From Janthinobacterium tructae (GTDB lineage: Bacteria; Pseudomonadota; Gammaproteobacteria; Burkholderiales; Burkholderiaceae_D): a DNA stretch of 64,000 nucleotides. A program made the translations under genes and the position numbers. This document shows positions 9,025 through 17,529 of this stretch, in pieces. Below the pieces are notes generated by a model that saw nothing but the letters and a program-made list of their open reading frames with translations, was not told the origin of the DNA and ran no database searches. How positions within the stretch are numbered: position 1 is the stretch's first letter; each line of letters opens with the position of its first letter. The stretch is taken from contig NZ_CP041185.1 in the NCBI RefSeq assembly GCF_006517255.1, positions 558,001 through 622,000 on the forward strand. Direction: 5' to 3'.

Positions 9025-10490
9025 CTGATGCGCAATTTTTAGCATGGCTGCAAAGCCCGTCCGCCATTCGCATGGTGCTGATCGAAGCCCAGGTGAACGT
9101 GGCCGGCGAGGAGGTGACGCGGTATATCGCCTCCCGGCCGTATGTAACCGGCCCGACCGAGGTGCCGGCCAATACCGAGTACCTGCCGCTGGCCACCGAC
9201 GGCCTGGCCTTCACGGAACAGGTCAGCTTGACGGGTGAAGCTGGCTTGTCGGGTGGCGACATCGAGCTGGACAACGGCGATGGCGCACTCGACAGCTGGC
9301 TGGACGACGTCTGGCGCAACTGCGTCATCAAAGCCTGGGTTGGCGACCCCAGTTGGCCGCGCGCCGACTTCCACCTGAGGTTTAACGGCACCATCGACGA
9401 CATTGGCAGTTCCAGCCGCGAGACGATCAACCTGGTGCTGCGCGACAAGATGCAGCGCTTAAATACACCCATCACCGAGGTCAAGTTGGGCGGCACGACG
9501 CCGAACAAGGACGCAATCTTGCCGATTCCGTTCGGGGAATGCCACAACGTCACGCCGCTGCTGACCGATCCGGTCACGCTGGAGTATGGTTTTCTCGGTG
9601 CCGTCGAGTCGAGTTTCGAGGTGCGCACCAACGGCAAGCCGATTGCCGTGGCCTTGAATGACCAGGCCGGGCGCTTCAACCTGACCACGCCGCCGTATTC
9701 GGCTGCGATCACCGTCAGCGTGCAGGGCGACAAGGGCGGCGGCTATGCGCCGCGCATCGCGCCACTGGTGCAGCGCATCGCCACTGCCTACGGCAAGGAT
9801 GCCGACCGCTTCACGCTGGCCGATCTCGACCTGGACAATCTGGCCGCCTTCGATGCCGCCCACCCGCAACTGGTGGGCCTGTACGTTGCGGACCGGACGA
9901 ACCAGGCACAAGCCATCCAGCAGCTGGCGGCCAGCGTGGGCGCCCAGGCGCTGATGTCGCGCACCGGCCAGCTGCGGCTGGTGCAGATCGCGCTGCCCGC
10001 CGCCGGCGTGCCGGTGCAGATTGGCCCCGAACACATGAAACTCGATTCCTTGCGCCCGGTACAGCGCCTGCCGGTGGTGGCGGCCGTCAAGATCGCCTTC
10101 GACCGGAATTACACGGTGCAGGCCAGCCTGACCACCAGCATCCCGCCAGCGCATGCCGATCTGTACGCGACGGAATGGCTGACGGAAACCGCTGTCGATG
10201 CCGTGGTAAAGGCGCGTTACCGCCTGACGGATGACCCGCCGCAAATCGAAACCTGCCTCAAGACCAACGCGGACGCGCAAGCGGAAGCGGCGCGGCGCCT
10301 GGCTCTGAACAAGGTGCAGCGCACGATTTACGAATTTGACGGAGAGCCTGAGATGATGATGCTGGAACTGGGGCAGCCGGTGGTGCTGCGCGATGACCGC
10401 TTCGGCCTGCAGGACGGCGTGCCTGGTGTGGTGGTGCTGCTGTCGCACCAATGGCTGGCCGGGCGCGTGACGGTGGGGGTGCTGGTATGA
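9021..10490 (+). CDS. Phage distal tail / baseplate hub protein
   Basis: This encodes 489 residues, with ATGA overlap with the tape measure stop. The order of strands, the early IASRPYVTGP and LSGGDIELDNGDGALDSWL segments, and the position right after the tape measure fit tail-tip proteins that join tube and fibre. The C-terminal third (LGQPVVLRDDRFGLQDGVPGVVVLLSHQW) looks like the OB-fold-like ends of baseplate hub proteins. No enzymatic motif is visible. The hub role is inferred from order; the precise family is not recognised. Confidence 0.65.
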   Translation: MTDAQFLAWLQSPSAIRMVLIEAQVNVAGEEVTRYIASRPYVTGPTEVPANTEYLPLATDGLAFTEQVSLTGEAGLSGGDIELDNGDGALDSWLDDVWRNCVIKAWVGDPSWPRADFHLRFNGTIDDIGSSSRETINLVLRDKMQRLNTPITEVKLGGTTPNKDAILPIPFGECHNVTPLLTDPVTLEYGFLGAVESSFEVRTNGKPIAVALNDQAGRFNLTTPPYSAAITVSVQGDKGGGYAPRIAPLVQRIATAYGKDADRFTLADLDLDNLAAFDAAHPQLVGLYVADRTNQAQAIQQLAASVGAQALMSRTGQLRLVQIALPAAGVPVQIGPEHMKLDSLRPVQRLPVVAAVKIAFDRNYTVQASLTTSIPPAHADLYATEWLTETAVDAVVKARYRLTDDPPQIETCLKTNADAQAEAARRLALNKVQRTIYEFDGEPEMMMLELGQPVVLRDDRFGLQDGVPGVVVLLSHQWLAGRVTVGVLV

Positions 10491-12628
10491 CCGCCATCGG
10501 CGGCGCGCGCGATACGCTGTTGCAGGCGACAGCGGAGCGTTTCAGCACGACGGCAGACGGCAAGGCGATCCTGCTGGCTGGCAGCACGCCTGTTTTCCGC
10601 GTGAACAGCGACGGCGCGGGTGCGCCCGGCTCGATCGCCATTACCGCCAAGCCGGTGAACGTGGTGGGCGATATCGTGTTTTCGGTATCCGCCGGCACGC
10701 AGATCGCAGTCGACGGCAACGTGGCCACGGTCGACTTTGCCAGCATGACTACGGATACGGCCCTGGTGCAGGCGCGTATCCGTGAATTTGGTGTCGATTA
10801 CGTCGCCAACTACATGATCAGCAAGGTCTTCGACGGCGTCAGGGGCGACACCGGCCTGGCCGGCTTGAACACGGGCCAAGCGTTCGCCTACAAGCGCGCG
10901 GCAGTGGCGCCTGATGATTCGCCGGGTGACGTGATCTTTACTTTTGCCACGGGCAGCATCACGACGCCTGCCGGCAACGACCTGGCCAATGGCTGGTCAA
11001 AGAATATCCCGGCTGGTTCGACGCCCCTGTACGTGCGCGTGTCCGCCGCCAGCTCGCGCAATGCCACGGACAATATTGTCGCCAACGAGTGGTCGTCGGC
11101 CGTGCAGCTGGCCAGGGACGGCGCCACCGGTGCTGATGGCACGAACACGGCACAGGCCTTCGCTTATAAGCGGGCGGCATCCGCGCCCGTTGACTCGCCC
11201 GGCGATGTGGTCTACACGTTCTCCAGCGCAGCCATCACCACGCCGGTCGACAACGACCTTGCCAATGGCTGGACCAAGACCATCCCGGCCGGTACGGCAC
11301 CGCTGTACGTGCGCGTAGCAGCGGCCAGTTCGCGCAGCGCCACGGATGGCATTGCCGCCAACGAATGGACGGCTGCCGTACTGCTGGCCCAGGATGGCAC
11401 GCCTGGCCAGAACGGTGTGAACGTGGCGCCCGTTCGTATTTATCAGCGTGCCGCCGTCAATGTGGCGCCAGCGCTGCCAAGCGCTACTTGCACGCTCACC
11501 TTTGCAACAGGCGTACTCACAGGCTTGAATAATGGCTGGTCGACGCAGGTGCCGACAGCGGGTGGCGCTTATTTGTTTACGTCGGGCGCCGCAGCCGCGT
11601 CGAAGGCCGCTACCGATGATATCCCTGCCAGTGAATGGGCGGTGGCGACGCGCATGGCGGCTGATGGTGAAAATGGCATGGATGGCCTGAACGTGGCGCC
11701 CGTGCGCATCTACCAGCGCGGCGCGACCAGCATTGCGCCGGCGCTGCCGAGTGCGGCGTGCACGTTCACCTTTGCCACGGGAACGCTCGCCGGCTTGAAC
11801 AACGGCTGGTCGACGCAGGTGCCGACGGCGGGCGGTGCATACCTGTTCACCTCGGGCGCCACAGCAGCGTCGCGCGGCGCCACCGATGACATTCCCGCCA
11901 GTGAATGGTCGGCGGCAGCGCGCTTGGCTGCCGATGGCGCCACCGGCCAGCGCGGTACCGTGACGGTGACGGCGCCCGGCTATTCCACTTGGTCGGATGC
12001 CTCGGCCGTGTATGAGTTGGGCCATGCCGGCTATGGTGCGCCGATCAACCGCGATGTGGTGACACTGTACGACGCCACGCATGCGGTGACGAAGTATTTT
12101 GACAACGGTGCATGGCTGGCCCTTGGTACGGTGCTAAACGGCAATCTGCTGGTCGATGGCAGCGTAGCGGCGAAGGCGCTGTCGGTGGATAACCTGGCGG
12201 CAATCACCGCGATTCTGGGGAATGTGAGGGCTGGCGATTTGTACGGAACGACGCTGCATGGCGGCCCAGGGTATCCGACCAATGCCTACAACTGGCCTGG
12301 CTCCGCCGAAGGCAGTGGATACCATTTGAGCGCTCAGGGGCTGCTTATCGGGAATCGCAATGCCCCAGGAGGATATTTCCAGCTGTCGAGTACTGGATAT
12401 TTTGAGATGCCAGGACTTACCGTGACGCCTGGAACTGCAGGAACCCCTCCGGTTGCGAGATTCTCCGGCGTACTGTCGGGCGTTGTCGGCTCCTTTCAGT
12501 TGATCCAGAGCCCCAACCGCCTTGCCGGTAACAATGAAGGATACGACCAGGCCGGTACAGGTCTCTATTTTTACAATGCTGATGGCAGTATCTCCATGGC
12601 CTTGGGACAGTGGCCGCGACCGCTATGA
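10487..12628 (+). CDS. Phage tail tip/fibre protein with four 90-residue repeats
   Basis: This encodes 713 residues from the ATG at 10487, which overlaps the hub stop (ATGA). Four copies of a roughly 90-residue unit start near residues 128, 220, 311 and 401. The first pair begins N-T-x-Q-A-F-A-Y-K-R-A and the second pair N-V-A-P-V-R-I-Y-Q-R. Each unit carries NGW and ANEW or ASEW motifs and ends in a short collagen-like Gly-x-y linker (for example DGATGADG, DGENGMDG). The C-terminal part (VDGSVAAKALSVDNLAAITAILGNVRAGDL) resembles the host-specificity region of J-type tail tip proteins. It is probably the receptor-binding fibre; repeat number could vary by recombination. Confidence 0.75.
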   Translation: MTAIGGARDTLLQATAERFSTTADGKAILLAGSTPVFRVNSDGAGAPGSIAITAKPVNVVGDIVFSVSAGTQIAVDGNVATVDFASMTTDTALVQARIREFGVDYVANYMISKVFDGVRGDTGLAGLNTGQAFAYKRAAVAPDDSPGDVIFTFATGSITTPAGNDLANGWSKNIPAGSTPLYVRVSAASSRNATDNIVANEWSSAVQLARDGATGADGTNTAQAFAYKRAASAPVDSPGDVVYTFSSAAITTPVDNDLANGWTKTIPAGTAPLYVRVAAASSRSATDGIAANEWTAAVLLAQDGTPGQNGVNVAPVRIYQRAAVNVAPALPSATCTLTFATGVLTGLNNGWSTQVPTAGGAYLFTSGAAAASKAATDDIPASEWAVATRMAADGENGMDGLNVAPVRIYQRGATSIAPALPSAACTFTFATGTLAGLNNGWSTQVPTAGGAYLFTSGATAASRGATDDIPASEWSAAARLAADGATGQRGTVTVTAPGYSTWSDASAVYELGHAGYGAPINRDVVTLYDATHAVTKYFDNGAWLALGTVLNGNLLVDGSVAAKALSVDNLAAITAILGNVRAGDLYGTTLHGGPGYPTNAYNWPGSAEGSGYHLSAQGLLIGNRNAPGGYFQLSSTGYFEMPGLTVTPGTAGTPPVARFSGVLSGVVGSFQLIQSPNRLAGNNEGYDQAGTGLYFYNADGSISMALGQWPRPL

Positions 12629-12906
12629 CAGGCATCTGGACTTTCAAACCCGACGGCAGGCCAGTCATCACGCCTACCGTGGCCGGCGGTGTATTCCTTG
12701 GGATGCATCAGCAAAAGAGCGGTGACCCGCTCATCAAGACGTTTCTTGGAGTGGCTGGTCTTAAGCTGCGTGTCTATCAAGTAGGTACCGGCAGTTTTGT
12801 CTGGGACACCGGGAACGACGCCGATGGAAACCCAACGATCACGTTCTACGAGCAGTCCACCCCCTTTGGCGAACGAGACGCGTTATTACTGGTATTTGCA
12901 GTATGA
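12625..12906 (+). CDS. Small phage tail-tip accessory protein
   Basis: This encodes 93 residues from the ATG at 12625, which overlaps the fibre stop; the GTG at 12610 is an alternative start. It begins TGIWTFKPDGRPVITP and has alternating hydrophobic residues suggesting beta structure. Overlaps on both sides (12625 and 12903) place it in the fibre module. No family is recognised; a fibre accessory or small decoration role is a guess from position. Confidence 0.6.
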   Translation: MTGIWTFKPDGRPVITPTVAGGVFLGMHQQKSGDPLIKTFLGVAGLKLRVYQVGTGSFVWDTGNDADGNPTITFYEQSTPFGERDALLLVFAV

Positions 12907-13664
12907 GTATTTTCTTTAATACAGCGACGGGCAATCGCCTGATTGATAACGTCAACATCGTGCCGGAGTTCATTGGCAAGGTGACCCTCAGCAACTCACC
13001 ATCCGTCGGAGACGTAGGCTCAGAGTCTGGCTACAGGTTGCATCGCTACGCAGGCAGAATGCCTGCAACTAACGGGCGCCCCTACATGGTGTTTTGGAGT
13101 ATTCCAGCATCATTTTCTGATGTTTGGTGGTTGCCTGTAGAGGTTGTTGGTTTTTCTGGCTCCGCTCAAGTATCAGCAGTCATCGATGCCTTTTTCGCGC
13201 CAGGAACGCCTATGCCTGCGGTATTGCCAGAGGCCTATGTTTTCTCTCTAGGCCCGGTCGAGATTTCCCCCTTGAAGATGGCCGCCCGTGTGTGGGATAA
13301 CGCCGGGCGCCTGCTGTTCGACAGCGGAAAAATGCATCTTGCGTTGCAGCATGCAGTCGGCGGGATGCGCGTTGACTTCAGTACCTCAGTACTGGCGTTG
13401 CCCTCGTTGTCCAGCAAGGCCGCATTCCTGGTGCCATCGGTTTTCCATCGACGGGAGGTTTACGCGGAAGGTGATCAAGAGGCCATTGTCACGGACTGGT
13501 ACGCCTGCGTGCGATTTACAGGGGGTGAAATGATTGCCCGTCTGGTGCAGGTGTATCGGACTGGCGTAACACCAAGTCAGGAATGGTCCTATCAACAGGA
13601 TCATACCTACGGCAACACCACCGGCCTGGTGCTGCCAGTTATTGATGCCAGCATTTACGATTAG
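12903..13664 (+). CDS. Phage tail-tip protein of unknown family
   Basis: This encodes 253 residues, with the start overlapping the previous stop (ATGA). Aromatic-rich segments (MVFWSIPASFSDVWWLPVEVVGF, HLALQHAVGGMRVDFSTSV) suggest a beta-sandwich. It sits between a small tail protein and a well-translated tail gene, all in one direction. I see no catalytic or binding motif. It is most likely a structural part of the host-recognition tip. Confidence 0.6.
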   Translation: MSIFFNTATGNRLIDNVNIVPEFIGKVTLSNSPSVGDVGSESGYRLHRYAGRMPATNGRPYMVFWSIPASFSDVWWLPVEVVGFSGSAQVSAVIDAFFAPGTPMPAVLPEAYVFSLGPVEISPLKMAARVWDNAGRLLFDSGKMHLALQHAVGGMRVDFSTSVLALPSLSSKAAFLVPSVFHRREVYAEGDQEAIVTDWYACVRFTGGEMIARLVQVYRTGVTPSQEWSYQQDHTYGNTTGLVLPVIDASIYD

Positions 13665-13671
13665 GAGTGGT

Positions 13672-14526
13672 ATGCCCAATTTACGTATCGTCTACGACAA
13701 CGCCGCCGACCGCGCGGCGCTCGCCGCATCCAGTCAGGCCGGCGCGTTGGGCCCGGCCAGCCTGCAGCGCGAACGCAAGTCGGCGGTGCTGCGTGCTACC
13801 GGCACGGCGCAAACGATCACCGCCACCTGGCCCACACAAGAGTCCATTGCCTGCGTGGCACTGATCTTCACCAACATGACCAGCAGCGCGCGCATGCGCG
13901 TGCGCGGCTACGGCCAGCCAGGCGACGCCGCGCCGGCGATCGACACGGGCTGGATGATGCCGTGCCCCGAGGCGCCGCTGGAATCCTACCCGTTCGGCGA
14001 ACTGCCGTTGGGCTGGAATGCCTACAAGTGGGGCGGGACGAACACCTGGGCGCGCGGTGGCGGCGCTGACGCGGTGGCCTGGTTCGCTGCGGTATTCGTG
14101 CGCCAGCTGGTGGTCGAGGTGTACTGCCCGGACCTGCCGGAGGGTTATATCGAGATCTCGCGCTTGGTGGTCGGTAATTACTGGTCGCCCGAGTACAACG
14201 CTGAGTATGGCGCGTCGCTATTGCCGCAGGACAGCACGGAGAATTACCGTACCAGTGCCGGCGAACTGAAAAGTGCCATTGGCACCATGCATGACGGCAT
14301 CAGCATCAACCTGCCCCACCTGACGCCGATGGACCGCGCCCGCTTCATGCGCATCCTGCGCGAGAACGGTAAAGAGCGCGCCATGCTGTTCAGCTTGTAT
14401 CCGGAAAACGCCGACCCACTGCTGGAGCAGGACCACATGCTGTATGGCAAGGCAAGCAACCTGGACGCTGTGTCCACGCCGTACTACGAAACATATTCCG
14501 CACCACTCCAAATCGAAGGAATCTAA
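13672..14526 (+). CDS. Phage tail protein, putative carbohydrate-binding fold
   Basis: This encodes 284 residues from the ATG at 13672, with a strong AGGAG five bases before it; the longer frame from 13642 lacks such a site. The sequence is beta-rich (TAQTITATWPTQESIACVALIF, ARMRVRGYGQPG, RQLVVEVYCPDLPEGYIEISRLVVGNYW), with the look of a galactose-binding-like sandwich as found in tail tip proteins, then a helical MDRARFMRILRENGKERAML segment. It probably contributes to host surface binding. The family is not recognised with certainty. Confidence 0.6.
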   Translation: MPNLRIVYDNAADRAALAASSQAGALGPASLQRERKSAVLRATGTAQTITATWPTQESIACVALIFTNMTSSARMRVRGYGQPGDAAPAIDTGWMMPCPEAPLESYPFGELPLGWNAYKWGGTNTWARGGGADAVAWFAAVFVRQLVVEVYCPDLPEGYIEISRLVVGNYWSPEYNAEYGASLLPQDSTENYRTSAGELKSAIGTMHDGISINLPHLTPMDRARFMRILRENGKERAMLFSLYPENADPLLEQDHMLYGKASNLDAVSTPYYETYSAPLQIEGI

Positions 14527-14529
14527 AAA

Positions 14530-15213
14530 ATGGCAAGCAAATTTACGGCAGGCATGAAAAATGTGGTCGATGTGTTGAACCAAATGTGGGATGCATATGC
14601 GGCCGGGCCTTACAACGCTGTGCCATTGACGGGCGGCACGATGACCGGGTCATTGACGACGCCGCTTGTCCTGACAGATAAATTGGGCAATTACACCGGT
14701 CCGGTGGTGCTTTCATCGGGAGCTGGACAGGTCCGTCCGGACGGTGACGGAACCCATACCATGGGCACCGGCAATTTTCGTTGGTCTGTCCTCTATGCCT
14801 CCAGTGACACCATTGCGACCTCAGACGCCAACGAAAAGGAGCAATTTCGGCCATTCAGCGCCGACGAATTGGCGGTGGCCAAGGCGCTGGCCAGCATCAT
14901 CGGTATGTACAAATGGCGTGAGGCAATCGCACGTAAGGGTTTGGATGCGCGCTGGCACGCTGGGCCGTATGCACAGGAGGTAATCGCGGTGTTTAGCGCC
15001 CACGGCCTCGATGCATTCGAGCATGGCGTGGCGTGCTATGACGAATGGCCAGAGGGCGCTATCGAGCACCCGGCAACCCCTGATCGAGCCGCGTGGACCG
15101 AGATTATTCCCGCTGGCAGCCGTTACGCCTTGCGCTATGCCGAGCTGAATTTGTGGCTGGCAAGGGGCTTCGATGCGCGCCTTGCGGCACTGGAGGCTGC
15201 AGCCAAGGCCTGA
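14530..15213 (+). CDS. Phage tail fibre with C-terminal S74-type chaperone domain
   Basis: This encodes 227 residues, with CGAAGGAATC upstream of the ATG. An N-terminal fibre segment containing PLTGGTMTGSL is a common fibre repeat. From about residue 95, TSDANEKEQFRPFSADEL matches the start of intramolecular chaperone (peptidase S74) domains, which trimerise the fibre and then cleave themselves using a Ser-Lys pair; Ser98 and Lys103 are the likely pair. The rest (YAQEVIAVFSAHGLDAFEHG, YALRYAELNLWLARGFDARLAALE) fits the helical chaperone. A terminator follows at 15235. Confidence 0.75.
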   Translation: MASKFTAGMKNVVDVLNQMWDAYAAGPYNAVPLTGGTMTGSLTTPLVLTDKLGNYTGPVVLSSGAGQVRPDGDGTHTMGTGNFRWSVLYASSDTIATSDANEKEQFRPFSADELAVAKALASIIGMYKWREAIARKGLDARWHAGPYAQEVIAVFSAHGLDAFEHGVACYDEWPEGAIEHPATPDRAAWTEIIPAGSRYALRYAELNLWLARGFDARLAALEAAAKA

Positions 15214-15234
15214 TATATAAATTTCCTCACCACA

Positions 15235-15256
15235 AACCCGCTTCGGCGGGTTTTTT
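15235..15256 (+). terminator. Rho-independent terminator after fibre gene
   Basis: AACCCGC / GCGGGTT stem with a TTCG tetraloop is followed by a run of T. It separates the structural from the lysis genes. Confidence 0.8.
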
Positions 15257-15281
15257 CATTTCCACCACCTGAAAGGCATTC

Positions 15282-15710
15282 ATGGCCATCGAAACGACCG
15301 CCGCTGGCGGCGCACTGATTAAAATTTTTGGCATCCCGGTTCTTGCCGGCGCTGCCGCAACCTCACTGGGATTCATGTTCATGTGGCCAAAAACTGCAAA
15401 GGAAGCGGGCGTGCGCTTCTTCGTCACCATTCTCTTCTCCGCCCTGATGGGCCCGGCCCTAGTCGTGGTCGTGCGCAACTGGATGCCGGGCTTGTTCGAC
15501 AGCGCGCGCGCAGTCGCCGTGCTATACGGCAGCGACCCGGCCCTGGGCTTCTTGTTCATCGCTGCGCCGCTGATGGTTGCCGCCGGCTTGCCCGCCTGGT
15601 GGGTGCTGGGCGCCACGGTGCGCTGGTTCGACAAGCGCCGTGACAAGGACATCGGCGAGCTGGCGCGCGATGCGGCTGCCGTCGTCAAGGATGTGCGGGG
15701 TGGCCTGTGA
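15282..15710 (+). CDS. Holin-like phage membrane protein
   Basis: This encodes 142 residues with three or four hydrophobic segments (about residues 15-35, 45-65, 85-110) and a short charged C-terminal tail (DKRRDKDIGELARDAAAVV). It is the first gene of the lysis block, with GAAAGG before the ATG, and its stop overlaps the GTG start of the endopeptidase gene. Position, size and topology support a holin that releases or triggers the lysis enzyme; sequence alone does not prove holin function. Confidence 0.65.
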   Translation: MAIETTAAGGALIKIFGIPVLAGAAATSLGFMFMWPKTAKEAGVRFFVTILFSALMGPALVVVVRNWMPGLFDSARAVAVLYGSDPALGFLFIAAPLMVAAGLPAWWVLGATVRWFDKRRDKDIGELARDAAAVVKDVRGGL

Positions 15711-16144
15711 ACCTGAGCCCGCATTTCAGCCTGGCCGAACTGGTCTCCTCGCAGGTGGCCACCCGTAAGGGCATCGACAACGCGCCGGCGCCCGCCATCG
15801 TCGCCAACCTCACGCGTCTGGCGGCGCTGCTCGAGCAGGTGCGCGCTCTGGTGGGCGCGCCCATCACCATTTCCAGCGGCTACCGCTCGCCCGCGCTCAA
15901 CAAGGCCGTGGGCGGTGCCAGCAGCAGCGCCCACGTGCTGGGCCTGGCTGCCGATATCGGCACGGCCAAGCTGACGCCCAAGGCGCTGGCCCTGGTGATC
16001 CGGCAAAGCGATATCGCCTTCGACCAGCTTATCTACGAGGGAACGTGGGTGCATATCGGCTTATCGACGGGCGCGCCACGCCGCCAGGTGTTGACGGCCA
16101 AGTTTGCCGGCGCCGGTGTCAGCTACGTGGCGGGCATCGTATGA
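15707..16144 (+). CDS. Phage endolysin, M15-type D-Ala-D-Ala peptidase
   Basis: This encodes 145 residues with a GTG start overlapping the holin stop. Residues about 55-85 hold the zinc peptidase pattern SGYRSPALNKAVGG and SSAHVLGLAADIG (His and Asp ligands), and WVHIGLS near residue 115 supplies the last His, all typical of Peptidase_M15_3 endolysins that cut peptidoglycan cross-links. There is no signal peptide, so export through the holin lesion is expected. Overlaps with both neighbours show tight coupling in the lysis cassette. Confidence 0.88.
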   Translation: MNLSPHFSLAELVSSQVATRKGIDNAPAPAIVANLTRLAALLEQVRALVGAPITISSGYRSPALNKAVGGASSSAHVLGLAADIGTAKLTPKALALVIRQSDIAFDQLIYEGTWVHIGLSTGAPRRQVLTAKFAGAGVSYVAGIV

Positions 16145-16536
16145 GCGCCCTTGGCACGCTGGCGGGCGCCGCCGTCAGCGGCATCTGGAAGGTGGCCGCC
16201 ATCGCGCTGGCCGCCGCGCTGCTGTTGGTGGCCAGCTCCACCGGTACCGGCTGGTGGCTGGCCGCCGGCGACCGGGATGCCGCGCGCGCGGCGCTGGCGA
16301 AAGAGCAGGGCGTCAGCGCTGCGTTGCGGGCCTCTATCAGCGAGCAAAACCGCGCCATCGACGGCATGGCCAAGGCAACCCTGGCGGCGCAGGAGCGCGG
16401 CACAGCTGCGCAGGCGGCCGCCGCTGCCAAGGGCAAGAAGTATGACGCTGCCCTGGCGCAGATCGCGGGCGCGCGCGCCAATACCTGCGACGAAGCTATG
16501 TCGGCCGTCAGGCTACTGCTGGAGGGCGTGCGATGA
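16141..16536 (+). CDS. Rz-like inner-membrane spanin
   Basis: This encodes 131 residues from the ATG at 16141 (ATGA overlap with the endolysin stop). One N-terminal membrane segment (residues about 15-40) is followed by an Ala-rich coiled coil with charged residues, the standard i-spanin plan. Its stop overlaps the start of the Rz1-like lipoprotein. Together they are expected to span the periplasm and fuse the membranes at the last step of lysis. Confidence 0.75.
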   Translation: MSALGTLAGAAVSGIWKVAAIALAAALLLVASSTGTGWWLAAGDRDAARAALAKEQGVSAALRASISEQNRAIDGMAKATLAAQERGTAAQAAAAAKGKKYDAALAQIAGARANTCDEAMSAVRLLLEGVR

Positions 16537-16799
16537 AATGGATGCTTGTATTAATGCTGGCCGGCTGCGGCAGCGCGCCACTGGCGCTGCAGCGGGTCGA
16601 AGTTCCCGTCTTTACACCATGTGTAAAGTCGGTGCCGCAGCGGCCGGCCTATGAGTTTGCCCAGCTGGCGCCAGCGGCAACGGATGGTGAGATCGTCCTG
16701 GCGCTGGCGCGGGATTGGCCGCGCGGGCGGAAGTACGAGGGGGAACTGGAGGCGGTAATTGCAGGTTGCGCTCATTCAGCGGCCGATGTCGGTCACTGA
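16533..16799 (+). CDS. Rz1-like outer-membrane spanin lipoprotein
   Basis: This encodes 88 residues. The N-terminus MKWMLVLMLAGCGSAP has a lipobox with Cys12, followed by a short Pro-containing segment (VPVFTPCVKSVPQRP). This is longer than usual Rz1 proteins: the last 40 residues (DGEIVLALARDWPRGRKYEGELEAV) are an added domain that is repeated as a separate copy at 18346-18465. The start overlaps the Rz stop. The partner is the i-spanin just upstream. Confidence 0.72.
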   Translation: MKWMLVLMLAGCGSAPLALQRVEVPVFTPCVKSVPQRPAYEFAQLAPAATDGEIVLALARDWPRGRKYEGELEAVIAGCAHSAADVGH

Positions 16800-16810
16800 G
16801 TGAATCCTGC

Positions 16811-17071
16811 CTATTCCGGACTCTCATCATGCGGTATATGCGTCCTGATCGCGTCCGTAAGTATTAGCTGATGCGCTAGGGCTGATGCCTCGATTCTTGC
16901 AGCTTGATCAGTTCGAAAATTGGTGGGGGTCGGGATCTTGATGGCTGGGGAGAACGGCGTTCCGGAAAATGCTACAAGAAAAATTAACCCTCGATGGCTG
17001 CCTTGTGGTGTTGGATATGCACCTAATTTGTAATCATATCCGGCTAGGCAGTACAACTGACTCGTCTCCAT
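16811..17071 (-). CDS. Small prophage protein, copy 1 of a duplicated family
   Basis: This encodes 86 residues from the ATG at 17071, opposite in direction to the lysis genes and ending 12 bases from the Rz1 stop. It contains IKIPTPTNFRTDQAARIEASALAHQLI, which matches the second copy at 18501-18791 (IPTPSVFKTERGATIEASALAYHLI). The shared core and upstream bases (GGAAAAGCTCATGGAGAC) show a duplication. It is probably a moron-type gene expressed in the lysogen. The function is not recognised. Confidence 0.55.
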   Translation of the reverse strand: METSQLYCLAGYDYKLGAYPTPQGSHRGLIFLVAFSGTPFSPAIKIPTPTNFRTDQAARIEASALAHQLILTDAIRTHIPHDESPE

Positions 17072-17175
17072 GAGCTTTTCCGTAAAATATGTTTGCACGA
17101 CCTAATGTTGGTAGTCATTTGTTAATTATAGGTTACTTGATTGAAATTTCTATTGCAAACTATACGAGCGGCTTA

Positions 17176-17337
17176 ATGCATATTTTCACGAAAGCCCATT
17201 GCCCGTGTTCGCCCGCCTTGCTGCTGATCGCATGCGCAAGCCCTCCTTCGGTGCCAGTGGCGCCGAAGGAGGCGCTGCGGCCGATACCGCCAGCGAGCTA
17301 CTTCCTGACGCGGTGGCGCGAGATGCTTAAACCTTGA
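17176..17337 (+). CDS. Small proline-rich lipoprotein, possibly a second Rz1-like gene
   Basis: This encodes 53 residues from the ATG at 17176. The sequence has a lipobox (LLLIAC, Cys20) followed by SPPSVPVAPKEALRPIPPAS, the proline-rich tail usual in o-spanins. The N-terminus before the lipobox is short on positive charge. It lies between the first duplicated cassette and the methyltransferase gene and may be a relic of another lysis cassette. Expression is unproven and no clear ribosome site is visible. Confidence 0.4.
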   Translation: MHIFTKAHCPCSPALLLIACASPPSVPVAPKEALRPIPPASYFLTRWREMLKP

Positions 17338-17514
17338 TACTGCGCACGGAGGAGGCGGCCGCGACGGGGCGGGCGTGTCAGAGGTTCGTGCGAGAAAATG
17401 GCATGGCACCATAGAAGAGATGGCTGATCGTCGCTGCGCTAACAGCAGCAATCAGCCGGTGGAGCCTGGTGAGTAGGCTTGGATTGCCTCATGGGAGGAA
17501 TTCGACTTTACCAC

Positions 17515-17521
17515 TAGGAGG
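17515..17521 (+). promoter_or_regulatory. Strong ribosome binding site for a TTG start
   Basis: AGGAGGT, a full Shine-Dalgarno match, lies eight bases before the TTG at 17530. It decides the start of the methyltransferase gene, which has no suitable ATG before its conserved N-terminal motif. Confidence 0.8.
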
Positions 17522-17529
17522 TACACATT

